NCBI RefSeq assembly: GCF_030515985.1
Contig: NZ_CP100376.1
Coordinates: forward strand, 50,991 to 57,956
Origin: Corynebacterium accolens
GTDB lineage: Bacteria > Actinomycetota > Actinomycetes > Mycobacteriales > Mycobacteriaceae
DNA length: 6,966 nucleotides
Direction: 5' to 3'
Shown here piece after piece: positions 1 to 6,550 of this stretch (its first letter is position 1; each line of letters begins with the position of its first letter). The position numbers and the translations under genes are program-made. The notes below the pieces were generated by a model. It had not been told where the DNA came from. It ran no database searches and saw only the letters and a program-made list of their open reading frames with translations.

Positions 1-642
1 GGTTGATGCCGCAACCGCCGTGATAATCGCCGTCGTCTCCTGCAGTATGGTTTTTACCGCAGAGGCGGCGGCATCGTCGTAATCCACCTGTTGTTTTAAT
101 TCTTTGATGCGGTTGCGCATCTCTCGGCGTTTCATTTCGGGCGCGTCCTCCTTGAGCAGGGGATAGGCCCCTTTAACCTCGCGGAGAATATCCAAGATAA
201 TCATGTCTTTGACGCTTGGGTTTTGGGTGCCATCAAGCACCGCAGCGAGCCTCTCGCGCACCTCATCTTCTAGCGCCGTGTCCGTCATGATGTAGCGGTC
301 GCCACCCAGCTGCCACCACGCGGCATCCTCAATCTCCAATTGGCCGTGGTCCCTAAAATCCTGGGCAATCTTCTCGCGCGGGGAGAACCACCTCGCCTGC
401 AGTAGCGTCTTGACCGAGCTGGTCCGGCGCTCGTGCAGGCCATCCCACGCCCAAGCAAGCACTGGGTGCTCTGGCTTTTTATCCGTGGCGTGCACCTTAT
501 TCTTTGCACTTATGCCAACCGCGTCATGCATGAGTAAATCGCTAAAAAGGCCGGCGCTCAAGGCGGTCTCGTTATTGGTCACTGCCTCCTTTTTACCGTT
601 GTCCTTGGTCAGCAGGAGGAACATTTCTTGGCAGATAAGCAT
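1..642 (-). CDS. GPP34 (GOLPH3-like) family protein, 3' end outside window
   Basis: The minus strand is open from an ATG at 642 to the window edge: 214 codons, no stop. The protein starts MLICQEMFLLLTKDNGKK and continues with a helical, Leu/Ala-rich stretch (about 25-45), 'HPVLAWAWDGL' (59-69), a Leu/Arg-rich helix with 'LLQARWF' (80-86), 'DRYIMTDTALEDEVRERL' (115-132) and a charged C-terminal helix region (168-190). This order of hydrophobic N-terminus, small-residue helices and a '.RY...D...E...R.RL' block fits the GPP34 family, which in eukaryotes binds phosphatidylinositol-4-phosphate at the Golgi and in actinobacteria has mostly unknown function. Bacterial members are usually about 210-240 residues, so little is probably missing. 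A weak GAAGGG lies about 12 bases before the start. The gene is divergent from the lpqW-like gene. Family call is by pattern recognition only; the bacterial role is not known to me. Confidence 0.78.
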   Translation of the reverse strand, partial: MLICQEMFLLLTKDNGKKEAVTNNETALSAGLFSDLLMHDAVGISAKNKVHATDKKPEHPVLAWAWDGLHERRTSSVKTLLQARWFSPREKIAQDFRDHGQLEIEDAAWWQLGGDRYIMTDTALEDEVRERLAAVLDGTQNPSVKDMIILDILREVKGAYPLLKEDAPEMKRREMRNRIKELKQQVDYDDAAASAVKTILQETTAIITAVAAST

Positions 643-676
643 GGTGGGGTAATCCCTTCAACAGTGATTTTGTCCG

Positions 677-682
677 AGTTTA
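677..682 (-). promoter_or_regulatory. Possible -10 box for the GPP34 gene
   Basis: On the minus strand this reads TAAACT, matching the corynebacterial -10 pattern TAnAnT. It lies 34 bases upstream of the ATG at 642, which would leave a 5' leader of roughly 28 bases containing the GAAGGG ribosome site. I see no clear -35 box, which is common in this group. Predicted only from the match and spacing. Confidence 0.35.
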
Positions 683-717
683 GCGCGCAGAATCTTCGTG
701 TGGCGGGAAGTAGGTAC

Positions 718-723
718 TAAAGT
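718..723 (+). promoter_or_regulatory. Possible -10 box placing the lpqW start codon at or near +1
   Basis: TAAAGT matches TAnAnT and ends 8 bases before the ATG at 732. Transcription would start about 6-8 bases after the box, at or next to the ATG, giving a leaderless or near-leaderless mRNA. This fits the lack of a Shine-Dalgarno sequence: the only purine run, GGGAAG near 705, is over 20 bases upstream. No strong -35 box is seen. Confidence 0.4.
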
Positions 724-731
724 AGTCCGCG

Positions 732-2351
732 ATGAAAAATAGTCTCAAGGCTCGTGCACTTGCTGCCACTGCCGCCATCGGCCTCGCGTTTGTCAGCGGG
801 TGTTCGGCCAATCCTGGCCCACCGCCGGTGGTAGAAGATTCGGACGACCAGGAATCTACCGTCCAAGAAACGGAATCAACCACGGCCGCGACGGACGATG
901 GTCCGCCGCGCGCGGAGGAAGACGATTCGCGGCCCACCATTTCCATCGGCGTCGATCCACTGCGCGCTGGCCTTAACCCACACTTGGTGGCCAATAACTC
1001 CGAGCTCGTGGATCAAATCGCGGAGCTGGTCTTGCCCTCGACATTCCACTGGGGCCGCATGGACACAGACGTTCTGGAATCTGCCACGGAGGTCACCGCG
1101 CCGGAGGGCGTGGCCCAACGGGTGCGCTACGTTATTGCCTCTCCCGCGCAGTGGTCTGACGGCACCCCGATTTCCGGTGCGGATTTCAACTACTTGTGGA
1201 AGAAGATGACCACGACCGCAGGCGTCAAGGACCCGGCGGGCTACCGCGCCATTTCCGCGGTGACCACATCCGATGGCGGCCGCGTGGTCACGGTGGATTT
1301 TGCCGAGCGGGTTAAGGATTGGAAGCAGCTATTCAACCAGCTCCTTCCCTCGCACCTGCTGCAAAATGCCGATTTTGATTCGGTGGTGGCCAATGACATC
1401 CCTGCCTCCGCCGGCCGCTTCGCGGTCGATAGCGTGGACCGCAGCCGCGGGGTCATCACGCTCAACCGCAATGATCGCTTTTGGGGCGCTGACCCCGCCC
1501 ACATCGATGTCGTCCAGCTGCGCGAGGTACGCGATAGCACCCAGGCGCTGAATATGCTGCGTTCCGGTCAAATTGGGTTCGCGGACTTTACCCCGGACCA
1601 AACCTCGCAGGAAGCGCTCGGACTGCTGGGCCACGTAAGCGATAAGACGGTCACCCGCCCGCGCCAGCTGCGCTTGCACATGTCCACCGAGCAGGGTGCG
1701 TTAGAGGATGCGGCTGCGCGGCGCGGTCTGGCCTCGCTTATCGATACCGGGCAGGTTGCCCGGCTGGCCACCGGCCGCGCCTCTAACCTGAAGGCCGGGC
1801 ATAATCCGGTCTCCGGGGAAGCAAACCTGACGGCGCTGCGCGAGCGCGCCAGCAAGAAGCCCATCCGCTTCGCCGTCGATCCGACCAGCCCCACGGCTTT
1901 GGCTGCGGCAAATACGCTTTACGATGTCCTCGAGGCCCACGGCATCCCCGCTGAGGTCACCACCGATAGGCTTACCACAATTACCTCTAAGCTGCTTCCT
2001 GAAGGCAAGGTGGATGCGGTGGTGACCTGGGAGGATATCACCCTAACTTCGCTCTCTGCGGCGAGTATCTTCAATTGCGCCGAAGACCAGCCGCTCGCCG
2101 GGGACCTCTCCGGATTCTGCCCCGACAACGCCGCCGAGACGCGCATGGACATTCTCTCCGGAAAAATCAGCCCCTCAACCGCGCTGGGCCGAATCCGCGA
2201 GATCAATGCCCAGGACGTGTTGTACGTCCCGCTCTTAGATGAAACGCGTGTGCACGCGCTAGGGGAGGGTATTGTAGGCCCCGGCCAAAGTATTGATGAT
2301 TGGGATAAAGGGCTGGTCACAGCGCCGGTTTGGAGGAAAGATGAGGACTAA
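732..2351 (+). CDS. lpqW: LpqW-like lipoprotein, family 5 solute-binding protein fold
   Basis: A 539-residue secreted lipoprotein. Residues 1-24 form a lipoprotein signal peptide: basic MKNSLKAR, an Ala-rich hydrophobic core, and lipobox VSGC with Cys24 as the lipidation site. An acidic, Pro/Ser/Thr-rich linker (about 25-68) follows. The rest resembles the family 5 extracellular solute-binding fold, including 'WSDGTPISGADF' at 141-152. Cys449 and Cys463 could form a disulfide. In mycobacteria and C. glutamicum, LpqW is a solute-binding-fold protein acting in phosphatidylinositol mannoside and lipoarabinomannan synthesis rather than in classical uptake. No ABC permease or ATPase gene lies beside this one, and mshB follows with an 11-base overlap, as expected for lpqW rather than a dppA/oppA gene. 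An in-frame TAG at 723 leaves ATG 732 as the first usable start. It is shorter than the roughly 600-residue mycobacterial protein as I remember it. The symbol rests on fold plus neighbourhood. Confidence 0.82.
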   Translation: MKNSLKARALAATAAIGLAFVSGCSANPGPPPVVEDSDDQESTVQETESTTAATDDGPPRAEEDDSRPTISIGVDPLRAGLNPHLVANNSELVDQIAELVLPSTFHWGRMDTDVLESATEVTAPEGVAQRVRYVIASPAQWSDGTPISGADFNYLWKKMTTTAGVKDPAGYRAISAVTTSDGGRVVTVDFAERVKDWKQLFNQLLPSHLLQNADFDSVVANDIPASAGRFAVDSVDRSRGVITLNRNDRFWGADPAHIDVVQLREVRDSTQALNMLRSGQIGFADFTPDQTSQEALGLLGHVSDKTVTRPRQLRLHMSTEQGALEDAAARRGLASLIDTGQVARLATGRASNLKAGHNPVSGEANLTALRERASKKPIRFAVDPTSPTALAAANTLYDVLEAHGIPAEVTTDRLTTITSKLLPEGKVDAVVTWEDITLTSLSAASIFNCAEDQPLAGDLSGFCPDNAAETRMDILSGKISPSTALGRIREINAQDVLYVPLLDETRVHALGEGIVGPGQSIDDWDKGLVTAPVWRKDED

Positions 2352-3210
2352 GGACTTGGCGGGCTACCGCGTTGTTGCGGTGCACGCGCACCCTGATGAT
2401 GAGACGCTTTTTACCGGCGGCACCCTTGCCACCCTGGCCGCGCGCGGTGCGCAGGTCACGGTCATCACCCTTACCCTTGGCGAGGACGGCGAGGTCATCG
2501 GTGCGCCCTATCAAGGCCTGGCCGAGCACCACCAGCTCGGTGGCTTCCGTGCCCGCGAATTGGCCTGTGCCCTCTCCGCCCTAGGAGTAGAAGGCATACA
2601 GCTGGGCGGATTCGGCCACTTCCACGATTCCGGCATGGTGGGTTCTCCTTCTCATGACAACCCCCGCGCGCTGGTCAATCGCCTGGATGAGGCCGTAGAC
2701 CTGCTCCGCGCGGAATTAGATGTTCTCCAGCCGCACGCCATCCTGACCTATGGGCCAGACGGTGGCTATAACCACCCGGACCACGTGGCGGTGCATAGGG
2801 TGGTGGAGAAGGCGGCATCGGCAAGCACGCGCATCTGGTGGGCGATCTTTGACCGCGCCGCCAATTACGCCGGCCTGGACACGCTCGACGCGCCCGCGGG
2901 TTGGCGCAAGCCCGATGCCGCGTACCTGGATAACTTCACCACCGCCGGCGCGGATCTGGCCTTCGCGCTTGACGATGCTGCCCTAAACGCCAAACGCGCC
3001 GCCATGCGCGCCCACGCCACGCAAATCTGGCTGGCCGATGGCACCACCACCGCCACCAACCCCGAGGCCGCCGTGGCCGCCGTGCACGACCCAGCCGCTG
3101 TGCCAGGGGCCTACTGCCTGTCCAATAGATTACTGATGCCGTTGCTGCGCGCCGAATACTTTCAACTCGGCCGGGGCGAGCCCGCAACCGACCTCCTAGG
3201 GGAGCTGTAA
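2341..3210 (+). CDS. mshB: MshB, N-acetyl-glucosaminyl-inositol deacetylase of mycothiol synthesis
   Basis: A 289-residue zinc deacetylase that removes acetate from 1-D-myo-inosityl-2-acetamido-2-deoxy-alpha-D-glucopyranoside, giving the GlcN-inositol used by MshC. It acts in the cytoplasm. The N-terminus carries the LmbE/PIG-L motif AHPDDE at 16-21: His17 and Asp20 are the expected zinc ligands and Asp19 the general base. 'YGPDGGYNHPDH' at 137-148 supplies His145 (catalytic, like His144 of the M. tuberculosis enzyme) and zinc ligand His148. Length matches MshB. I chose ATG 2341 because GGAGG lies just upstream (2332-2336) and the HPDD motif then sits at the usual distance from the N-terminus. 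An in-frame ATG at 2293 would add 16 residues with no family resemblance. The start lies inside the lpqW 3' end, so translational coupling is likely. The related Mca amidase is an alternative, but length and context favour MshB. Confidence 0.93.
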   Translation: MRTKDLAGYRVVAVHAHPDDETLFTGGTLATLAARGAQVTVITLTLGEDGEVIGAPYQGLAEHHQLGGFRARELACALSALGVEGIQLGGFGHFHDSGMVGSPSHDNPRALVNRLDEAVDLLRAELDVLQPHAILTYGPDGGYNHPDHVAVHRVVEKAASASTRIWWAIFDRAANYAGLDTLDAPAGWRKPDAAYLDNFTTAGADLAFALDDAALNAKRAAMRAHATQIWLADGTTTATNPEAAVAAVHDPAAVPGAYCLSNRLLMPLLRAEYFQLGRGEPATDLLGEL

Positions 3211-3587
3211 TGCGCACTGATTTTAGCCGCGGTGAGCAGGTCACCGGCCTCATCTGGCTCTCCCTCGGCGCCCTGCTATCGCTGTTCCTAGAGGTCATTT
3301 ACCTTACCGCCCGGATTCCCCTGGCTGATGGCGCGAGCATCGCGTTTCCCATCACCATCGTCATCGCCGCCGCCTTTAACGTGGTGCTAACCCGTACGGC
3401 GCGGCTGTGGAGTGATCGAACTTATATCGTGGCCATCCCGCTCATAGTGTGGGGCCTGGGATTTTTCGCGCTTATGCTGCTGGTTCCGATTACCGGTGAT
3501 GTCATCGTCGGCAATAATATTCTCAGCTTGCTCCTGCTTTTGGCCGGAATCGGCGGCGGCGTTTGGCCTTTCCTAAAGCAGAAGTGA
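3210..3587 (+). CDS. Conserved four-helix membrane protein of unknown function (Rv1171-like position)
   Basis: A 125-residue integral membrane protein. Its ATG shares a base with the mshB stop codon (TAATG), and AGGGGAG lies 5 bases before it at 3198-3204, so it is almost certainly cotranslated with mshB. Four hydrophobic segments are visible at about 12-33, 43-61, 71-92 and 103-120, with short basic loops (TRTARLWSDR at 61-70) and a basic C-terminal KQK. No catalytic motif, metal site or cysteine is seen. From memory, a small membrane protein gene (Rv1171) also follows mshB in M. tuberculosis, so this is a conserved neighbour. Function is unknown; a link to mycothiol or to the LpqW envelope pathway is only suggested by position. 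Confidence 0.85.
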   Translation: MRTDFSRGEQVTGLIWLSLGALLSLFLEVIYLTARIPLADGASIAFPITIVIAAAFNVVLTRTARLWSDRTYIVAIPLIVWGLGFFALMLLVPITGDVIVGNNILSLLLLLAGIGGGVWPFLKQK

Positions 3588-3589
3588 CA

Positions 3590-3598
3590 TACTATATT
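3590..3598 (+). promoter_or_regulatory. Probable -10 region upstream of the ferredoxin gene
   Basis: TACTAT (3590-3595) and the overlapping TATATT (3593-3598) stand out as an AT-rich patch right after the previous stop codon. Either would start transcription near 3602-3606 and leave a leader of about 36-40 bases. A possible -35 is TTTCCT (3569-3574), 18 bases before TATATT. This suggests ferredoxin, dapC and the genes after them can be transcribed apart from the lpqW-mshB group. Confidence 0.45.
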
Positions 3599-3619
3599 TC
3601 ATCCCCAAACCCATGAAAT
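3596..3619. repeat. Perfect 7-base inverted repeat in the ferredoxin promoter/leader
   Basis: ATTTCAT at 3596-3602 and ATGAAAT at 3613-3619 are exact reverse complements, 10 bases apart (spacer CCCCAAACCC). The repeat overlaps the predicted -10 region and start point, a usual place for a repressor operator. It could instead form a weak AT-rich hairpin in the leader. No U-run follows, so it is not an intrinsic terminator for the upstream genes. Confidence 0.45.
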
Positions 3620-3641
3620 CAGGAAGATTCAAGGATTCTCC

Positions 3642-3965
3642 ATGACTTATACAATCGCTCAACCTTGCGTTGATGTAATGGACCGCGGCTGTGTTGAGGA
3701 ATGCCCCGTCGATTGCATTTACGAAGGCAAGCGCATGCTCTACATCCACCCAGATGAATGCGTGGACTGCGGCGCCTGCGAGCCCGCATGCCCGGTAGAG
3801 GCCATCTTCTACGAGGACGACGTTCCCGATGAGTGGATCGATTACAACGATGCCAACGCAGCATTCTTCGATGACTTGGGCTCACCCGGTGGAGCGGCAG
3901 CCCTCGGCCCGCAAGATTTCGATGCGTCAATGGTAGCCGCGCTGCCCCCACAGAATCAGGAGTAA
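3642..3965 (+). CDS. fdxA: 7Fe ferredoxin ([3Fe-4S][4Fe-4S])
   Basis: A 107-residue electron carrier of the bacterial seven-iron ferredoxin class (called fdxC at the equivalent M. tuberculosis locus). The cysteine pattern is complete: Cys9, Cys17 and Cys50 for the [3Fe-4S] cluster, and Cys21, Cys40, Cys43 and Cys46 for the [4Fe-4S] cluster. This is Azotobacter ferredoxin I spacing shifted by one. Cys25 corresponds to that protein's free cysteine. The CxxCxxCxxxCP block spans 40-51. The C-terminal half (52-107) is acidic and fits the extended tail of this subclass. AAGGA at 3631-3635 lies 6 bases before the ATG. dapC begins 3 bases after its stop, so the two are cotranscribed. The protein is soluble and cytoplasmic; its redox partner, for example a cytochrome P450 or a ferredoxin reductase, cannot be told from the window. 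Confidence 0.95.
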   Translation: MTYTIAQPCVDVMDRGCVEECPVDCIYEGKRMLYIHPDECVDCGACEPACPVEAIFYEDDVPDEWIDYNDANAAFFDDLGSPGGAAALGPQDFDASMVAALPPQNQE

Positions 3966-3968
3966 TTC

Positions 3969-5057
3969 ATGGCCCGCACACCGCTAGGACAATCGCTTCC
4001 AGATTTCCCCTGGGACTCGCTGGCTGGCGCCAAGAAGAAGGCCCAGGCGCATCCAGATGGAATCGTTGACCTTTCGGTAGGCAACCCCGTAGATCCGGTC
4101 GCCCCTGGCGTGCAGCTGGCGCTGTCCTCTGCCGCCGAGACCCCCGGTTATCCGCAAACGCAGGGCACGCCCGAGCTGCGCGAAGCCATCGCCTCCGCTC
4201 TCCGCCGCCGCTATCACATGGACGTGGACCGCGTCCTGCCCGTGGTGGGCACGAAGGAGGCCATCGCGTGGCTGCCCACCCTGTTGGGCATGCGCGGCGA
4301 GACCGTCGCCTTCCCCTCGGTGGCCTATCCCACCTACGAGGTCGGCGCCCTCCTCGCTGGGGCCACTCCGCTGCGAGCCGACGACGACTTCCAGGACGCC
4401 TCCCTGGTATTTATCAACTCCCCGTCCAATCCTACCGGCCGCGTCGCTGGGGTAGAGGAGCTGCGCTGCATCGTGGCTTGGGCCCGCTCGACGGGCGCCA
4501 TCATCGCCTCCGACGAGTGCTACATGGGCTTGGGCTGGAACGATGACAACCCGCCGGTATCCATCTTGGATCCGCGCGTGACCGACGGCGATAACACCGG
4601 CCTTATCTCCATGCATTCGCTGTCCAAGTCCGCGAATATGGCCTCCTACCGCGCCGGATTCTTCGCCGGCGATAACGACCTCATCGCGGAGCTCTTGGAG
4701 CTGCGCAAGCACGCCGGCCTCATCGTGCCAGGCCCGATTCAGGCGGCCATGGTTGCCGCGCTTGACGATGACCCCACCGAAGCCCTCCAGCGCCAGCGCT
4801 ACGCCGCGCGCCGCGCCGAATTGATGCAGGCGCTTATCAAAGCGGGCTTTACCATCGACCACTCGGATGCCGGCCTGTATCTCTGGGCCACCCGCGGCGA
4901 AGGCTGCCGCGAGACCATCGACTGGTTGGCTTCCTTGGGCATCCTCGCTGCACCTGGCGACTTTTACGGCCCCTCGGGTGCGCAACACGTGCGCATCGGC
5001 TTAAACGGTACCGACGAGCGGGTGCGCGCCGCTGTCGAACGCCTCGCCAGTGCCTAA
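3969..5057 (+). CDS. dapC: N-succinyldiaminopimelate aminotransferase DapC
   Basis: A 362-residue pyridoxal-phosphate aminotransferase of class I/II. DapC moves an amino group from glutamate to N-succinyl-2-amino-6-ketopimelate in the succinylase branch to meso-diaminopimelate, needed for lysine and peptidoglycan. Fold type I features are in order: a Gly/Pro-rich N-terminus with 'DLSVGNPVDPV' (34-44), 'GYPQTQGTPELREAIA' (60-75), 'INSPSNPTG' (149-157, Asn154), 'ASDECYMGLGW' (180-190, Asp182 for the pyridine nitrogen and Tyr185), 'SLSKSANMASYRAG' with Schiff-base Lys220 and phosphate-binding Arg228, and Arg342 in 'HVRIGLNG' for the substrate carboxylate. AGGAG at 3958-3962 lies 6 bases upstream. 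Pairing with the ferredoxin gene matches the actinobacterial fdxC-dapC arrangement and favours DapC over other class I aminotransferases. Confidence 0.92.
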   Translation: MARTPLGQSLPDFPWDSLAGAKKKAQAHPDGIVDLSVGNPVDPVAPGVQLALSSAAETPGYPQTQGTPELREAIASALRRRYHMDVDRVLPVVGTKEAIAWLPTLLGMRGETVAFPSVAYPTYEVGALLAGATPLRADDDFQDASLVFINSPSNPTGRVAGVEELRCIVAWARSTGAIIASDECYMGLGWNDDNPPVSILDPRVTDGDNTGLISMHSLSKSANMASYRAGFFAGDNDLIAELLELRKHAGLIVPGPIQAAMVAALDDDPTEALQRQRYAARRAELMQALIKAGFTIDHSDAGLYLWATRGEGCRETIDWLASLGILAAPGDFYGPSGAQHVRIGLNGTDERVRAAVERLASA

Positions 5058-5898
5058 CTCGCCTCGCGCGTTTCGCCCGCCTGCGCGGGAGGGGATTTCT
5101 CCCCGCAAGGTGGTCTTGCGCGATCGCGTTCCTTTAGAAGGCGAGTACTGGGCCGCCCGTGCCGGGGACTCACCCTTTCCGGAGGGAACCCTCCTTCCCG
5201 CGGACACGGTACTTTCGCGGCCCATTCCCGCGTGGTATCACCCCTTCGTCCCGCCGGAGGAACCGATCCCCTATGTCTACACCGTCGTCCACGCGGATGA
5301 AAACATCATTGTTGCCGATAAACCGCACTTTCTTCCCACCACCACGAATGGCCGTTTGCAGCGCGAAACCCTGCAAACTCGCCTGCGCGTGGACTTCGGC
5401 GAAGACGAAATCGTGCCGCTCCACCGCCTTGACCGCCTCACCGCAGGCCTTGTCATCTGCTCGCGCAATCCCGCGACCCGCGCGCCCTACCAGCGCATCT
5501 TCCTGGAGGGGAGGGCGGTGAAGAGGTATAGGGGCATCGTCAAGCAGCCGCTTTTCTGCGATGAGGAAATCAGGCTGCCTATGCACAAGCCGCGGGGCAG
5601 CAGGCAGGTGCTCGTGGCTGATAATGGCACGCCGACCTCGACGTATGTGCGCGCTGCGGGGCGGGAGGTGACCATGTGGCCGCGGACGGGGCATACGCAC
5701 CAGCTGCGGGTGCTACTGAACCATCTTGGGCGCCCGCTCATCGGCGATGACACCTATCCCACGCCGCGTCCGCTCAGCCTCTACGATTTCTCGCGCCCGC
5801 TTTCCTTGCTGCACGAAACTATATCTTTTAGAGATCCTTTATCACATTCGGAGCGTCAGTTTTTCAGTTCGCGGGGCTTAGGAACTACAATCAGGTAA
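5050..5898 (+). CDS. RluA-family RNA pseudouridine synthase
   Basis: A 282-residue enzyme that isomerises uridine to pseudouridine in RNA. 'PLHRLDRLTAGLVICS' (123-138) is the RluA catalytic motif with nucleophile Asp128. 'TGHTHQLRVLLNHLGRPLIGDDTYP' covers 213-237 and is the usual C-terminal core motif. 'VVHADENIIVADKPHFLPT' (79-97) is the family's entry strand with conserved Lys-Pro. No S4 RNA-binding domain is seen; the first 70 residues are a Pro/Arg-rich extension common in actinobacterial members. The start is GTG at 5050, overlapping the dapC end by 8 bases with no clear Shine-Dalgarno, so translational coupling is likely. A later start would cut into the conserved-looking 'REGISPRKVVL' segment (13-23). 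Between residues 155 and 220 arginine codons change from CGC to AGG/CGG. Whether the target is rRNA or tRNA cannot be read from sequence. Confidence 0.9.
   Translation: MPNSPRAFRPPAREGISPRKVVLRDRVPLEGEYWAARAGDSPFPEGTLLPADTVLSRPIPAWYHPFVPPEEPIPYVYTVVHADENIIVADKPHFLPTTTNGRLQRETLQTRLRVDFGEDEIVPLHRLDRLTAGLVICSRNPATRAPYQRIFLEGRAVKRYRGIVKQPLFCDEEIRLPMHKPRGSRQVLVADNGTPTSTYVRAAGREVTMWPRTGHTHQLRVLLNHLGRPLIGDDTYPTPRPLSLYDFSRPLSLLHETISFRDPLSHSERQFFSSRGLGTTIR
5886..5891 (+). promoter_or_regulatory. Probable -10 box for the gtrA-family gene
   Basis: TACAAT lies inside the last codons of the pseudouridine synthase gene, 36 bases before the GtrA ATG. An AT-rich stretch (about 5818-5868) precedes it, with weak -35 candidates such as TTCAGT at 5863-5868 (17-base spacer). 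The gtrA-like gene may therefore be expressed independently of dapC. Strong -10, poor -35. Confidence 0.4.
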
Positions 5899-5927
5899 TT
5901 ACTAACCTCCGGCAAGAAAGGCGGCCC

Positions 5928-6488
5928 ATGGCAGACCTCAGCGTTGCGCGCTTTGCGTCCAATTTTGGGCAATTCCTTAAGTTCGGTCTTGTCGGCGGCT
6001 CGGGTACCGCGGTTAACCTCTTCGTGTATTTTCTCGCGCAGAAACTCTTTGGTGCGGCGGATATCTTTGCCGAGGACCCCTTCATGAACCTCTTCGGTTC
6101 TGCATTCCACATCCGCTGGTACCACGTCTTTGCCACCATCTCCTTCCTCGTGGCCAATACCTGGAACTACCAGCTCAACCGCATGTGGACCTTTCGGACC
6201 GTGTCCAAAGTGTCCTGGATTCGCGGTTTCTTCCCGTTCCTTTTGGCGGGAATCGGAGCGTTTATCGTCAGCCAGGTCATCCTGACGCTGCTAATGAACC
6301 CCAACTCGCCCGTGGGCCTGCCCACCGATGTCTTTGATAACTCCACCGGATTGCGCACCAAGTCCTATTGGGCGCAGGCCATTTCCATCGTCGTGGCGAT
6401 GCCTATCAACTTCATCATCAACAAGCTCTGGACGTTCCGCTCCAAGCCCAATAAGCCAGTCGTCGTCGACGAGGTCGCGCCGGTTTAA
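5928..6488 (+). CDS. GtrA-family four-helix membrane protein
   Basis: A 186-residue integral membrane protein of the GtrA/DPMS family. Members are linked to moving or organising lipid-linked sugars across the membrane for cell-surface glycans; the precise activity of most is unproven. Visible features: 'FLKFGLVGGSGTAVNLFVYF' (16-35, first helix), a second helix about 64-82 ending in 'NYQLNRMWTFR' (80-90), a third about 99-124 and a fourth about 146-167 ending in 'NFIINKLWTFR' (161-171). The two N..xN[RK].WTFR blocks are the family's paired signature. Loops at 41-62 and 125-145 are longer than in the shortest members. AGAAAGG at 5915-5921 lies 6 bases before the ATG. It ends the rightward gene run and is followed by a terminator. 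In M. tuberculosis a GtrA-family gene (Rv3277, from memory) lies near purK, so location does not identify a partner here. Confidence 0.9.
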   Translation: MADLSVARFASNFGQFLKFGLVGGSGTAVNLFVYFLAQKLFGAADIFAEDPFMNLFGSAFHIRWYHVFATISFLVANTWNYQLNRMWTFRTVSKVSWIRGFFPFLLAGIGAFIVSQVILTLLMNPNSPVGLPTDVFDNSTGLRTKSYWAQAISIVVAMPINFIINKLWTFRSKPNKPVVVDEVAPV

Positions 6489-6550
6489 CTACCCGCCCTT
6501 CGCCGCCGGCCACGGCCCTGCCATCCGCACAGCCCCAGCCGCCCCAGCCG

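Noticed and set aside
410..652. Plus-strand open frame opposite the GPP34-like gene
   Set aside because: The minus frame is open across all 642 bases and gives a recognisable protein, while this frame is short and resembles nothing.
2293..2340. Upstream in-frame ATG that would lengthen MshB by 16 residues
   Set aside because: It has no good ribosome site, lies deep in lpqW and adds residues unlike the family. ATG 2341 has GGAGG and puts the HPDD motif at the usual position.
732..2351. Ordinary oligopeptide-binding protein (OppA/DppA) of an ABC importer
   Set aside because: The fold is related, but no permease or ATPase genes are adjacent, and overlap with mshB plus the envelope-gene neighbourhood fits LpqW better. 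It cannot be fully excluded from sequence alone.
3596..3619. Intrinsic terminator between the mshB group and the ferredoxin gene
   Set aside because: The stem is AT-rich and weak with a 10-base loop and no T-run follows, so read-through or an operator role is more likely.
3984..4988. Long minus-strand open frame (334 codons) opposite dapC
   Set aside because: It mirrors the dapC gene, whose PLP-binding motifs are complete in the plus frame. The antisense product is Gly/Ala/Arg-rich with no family features, as expected from high-G+C codon bias.
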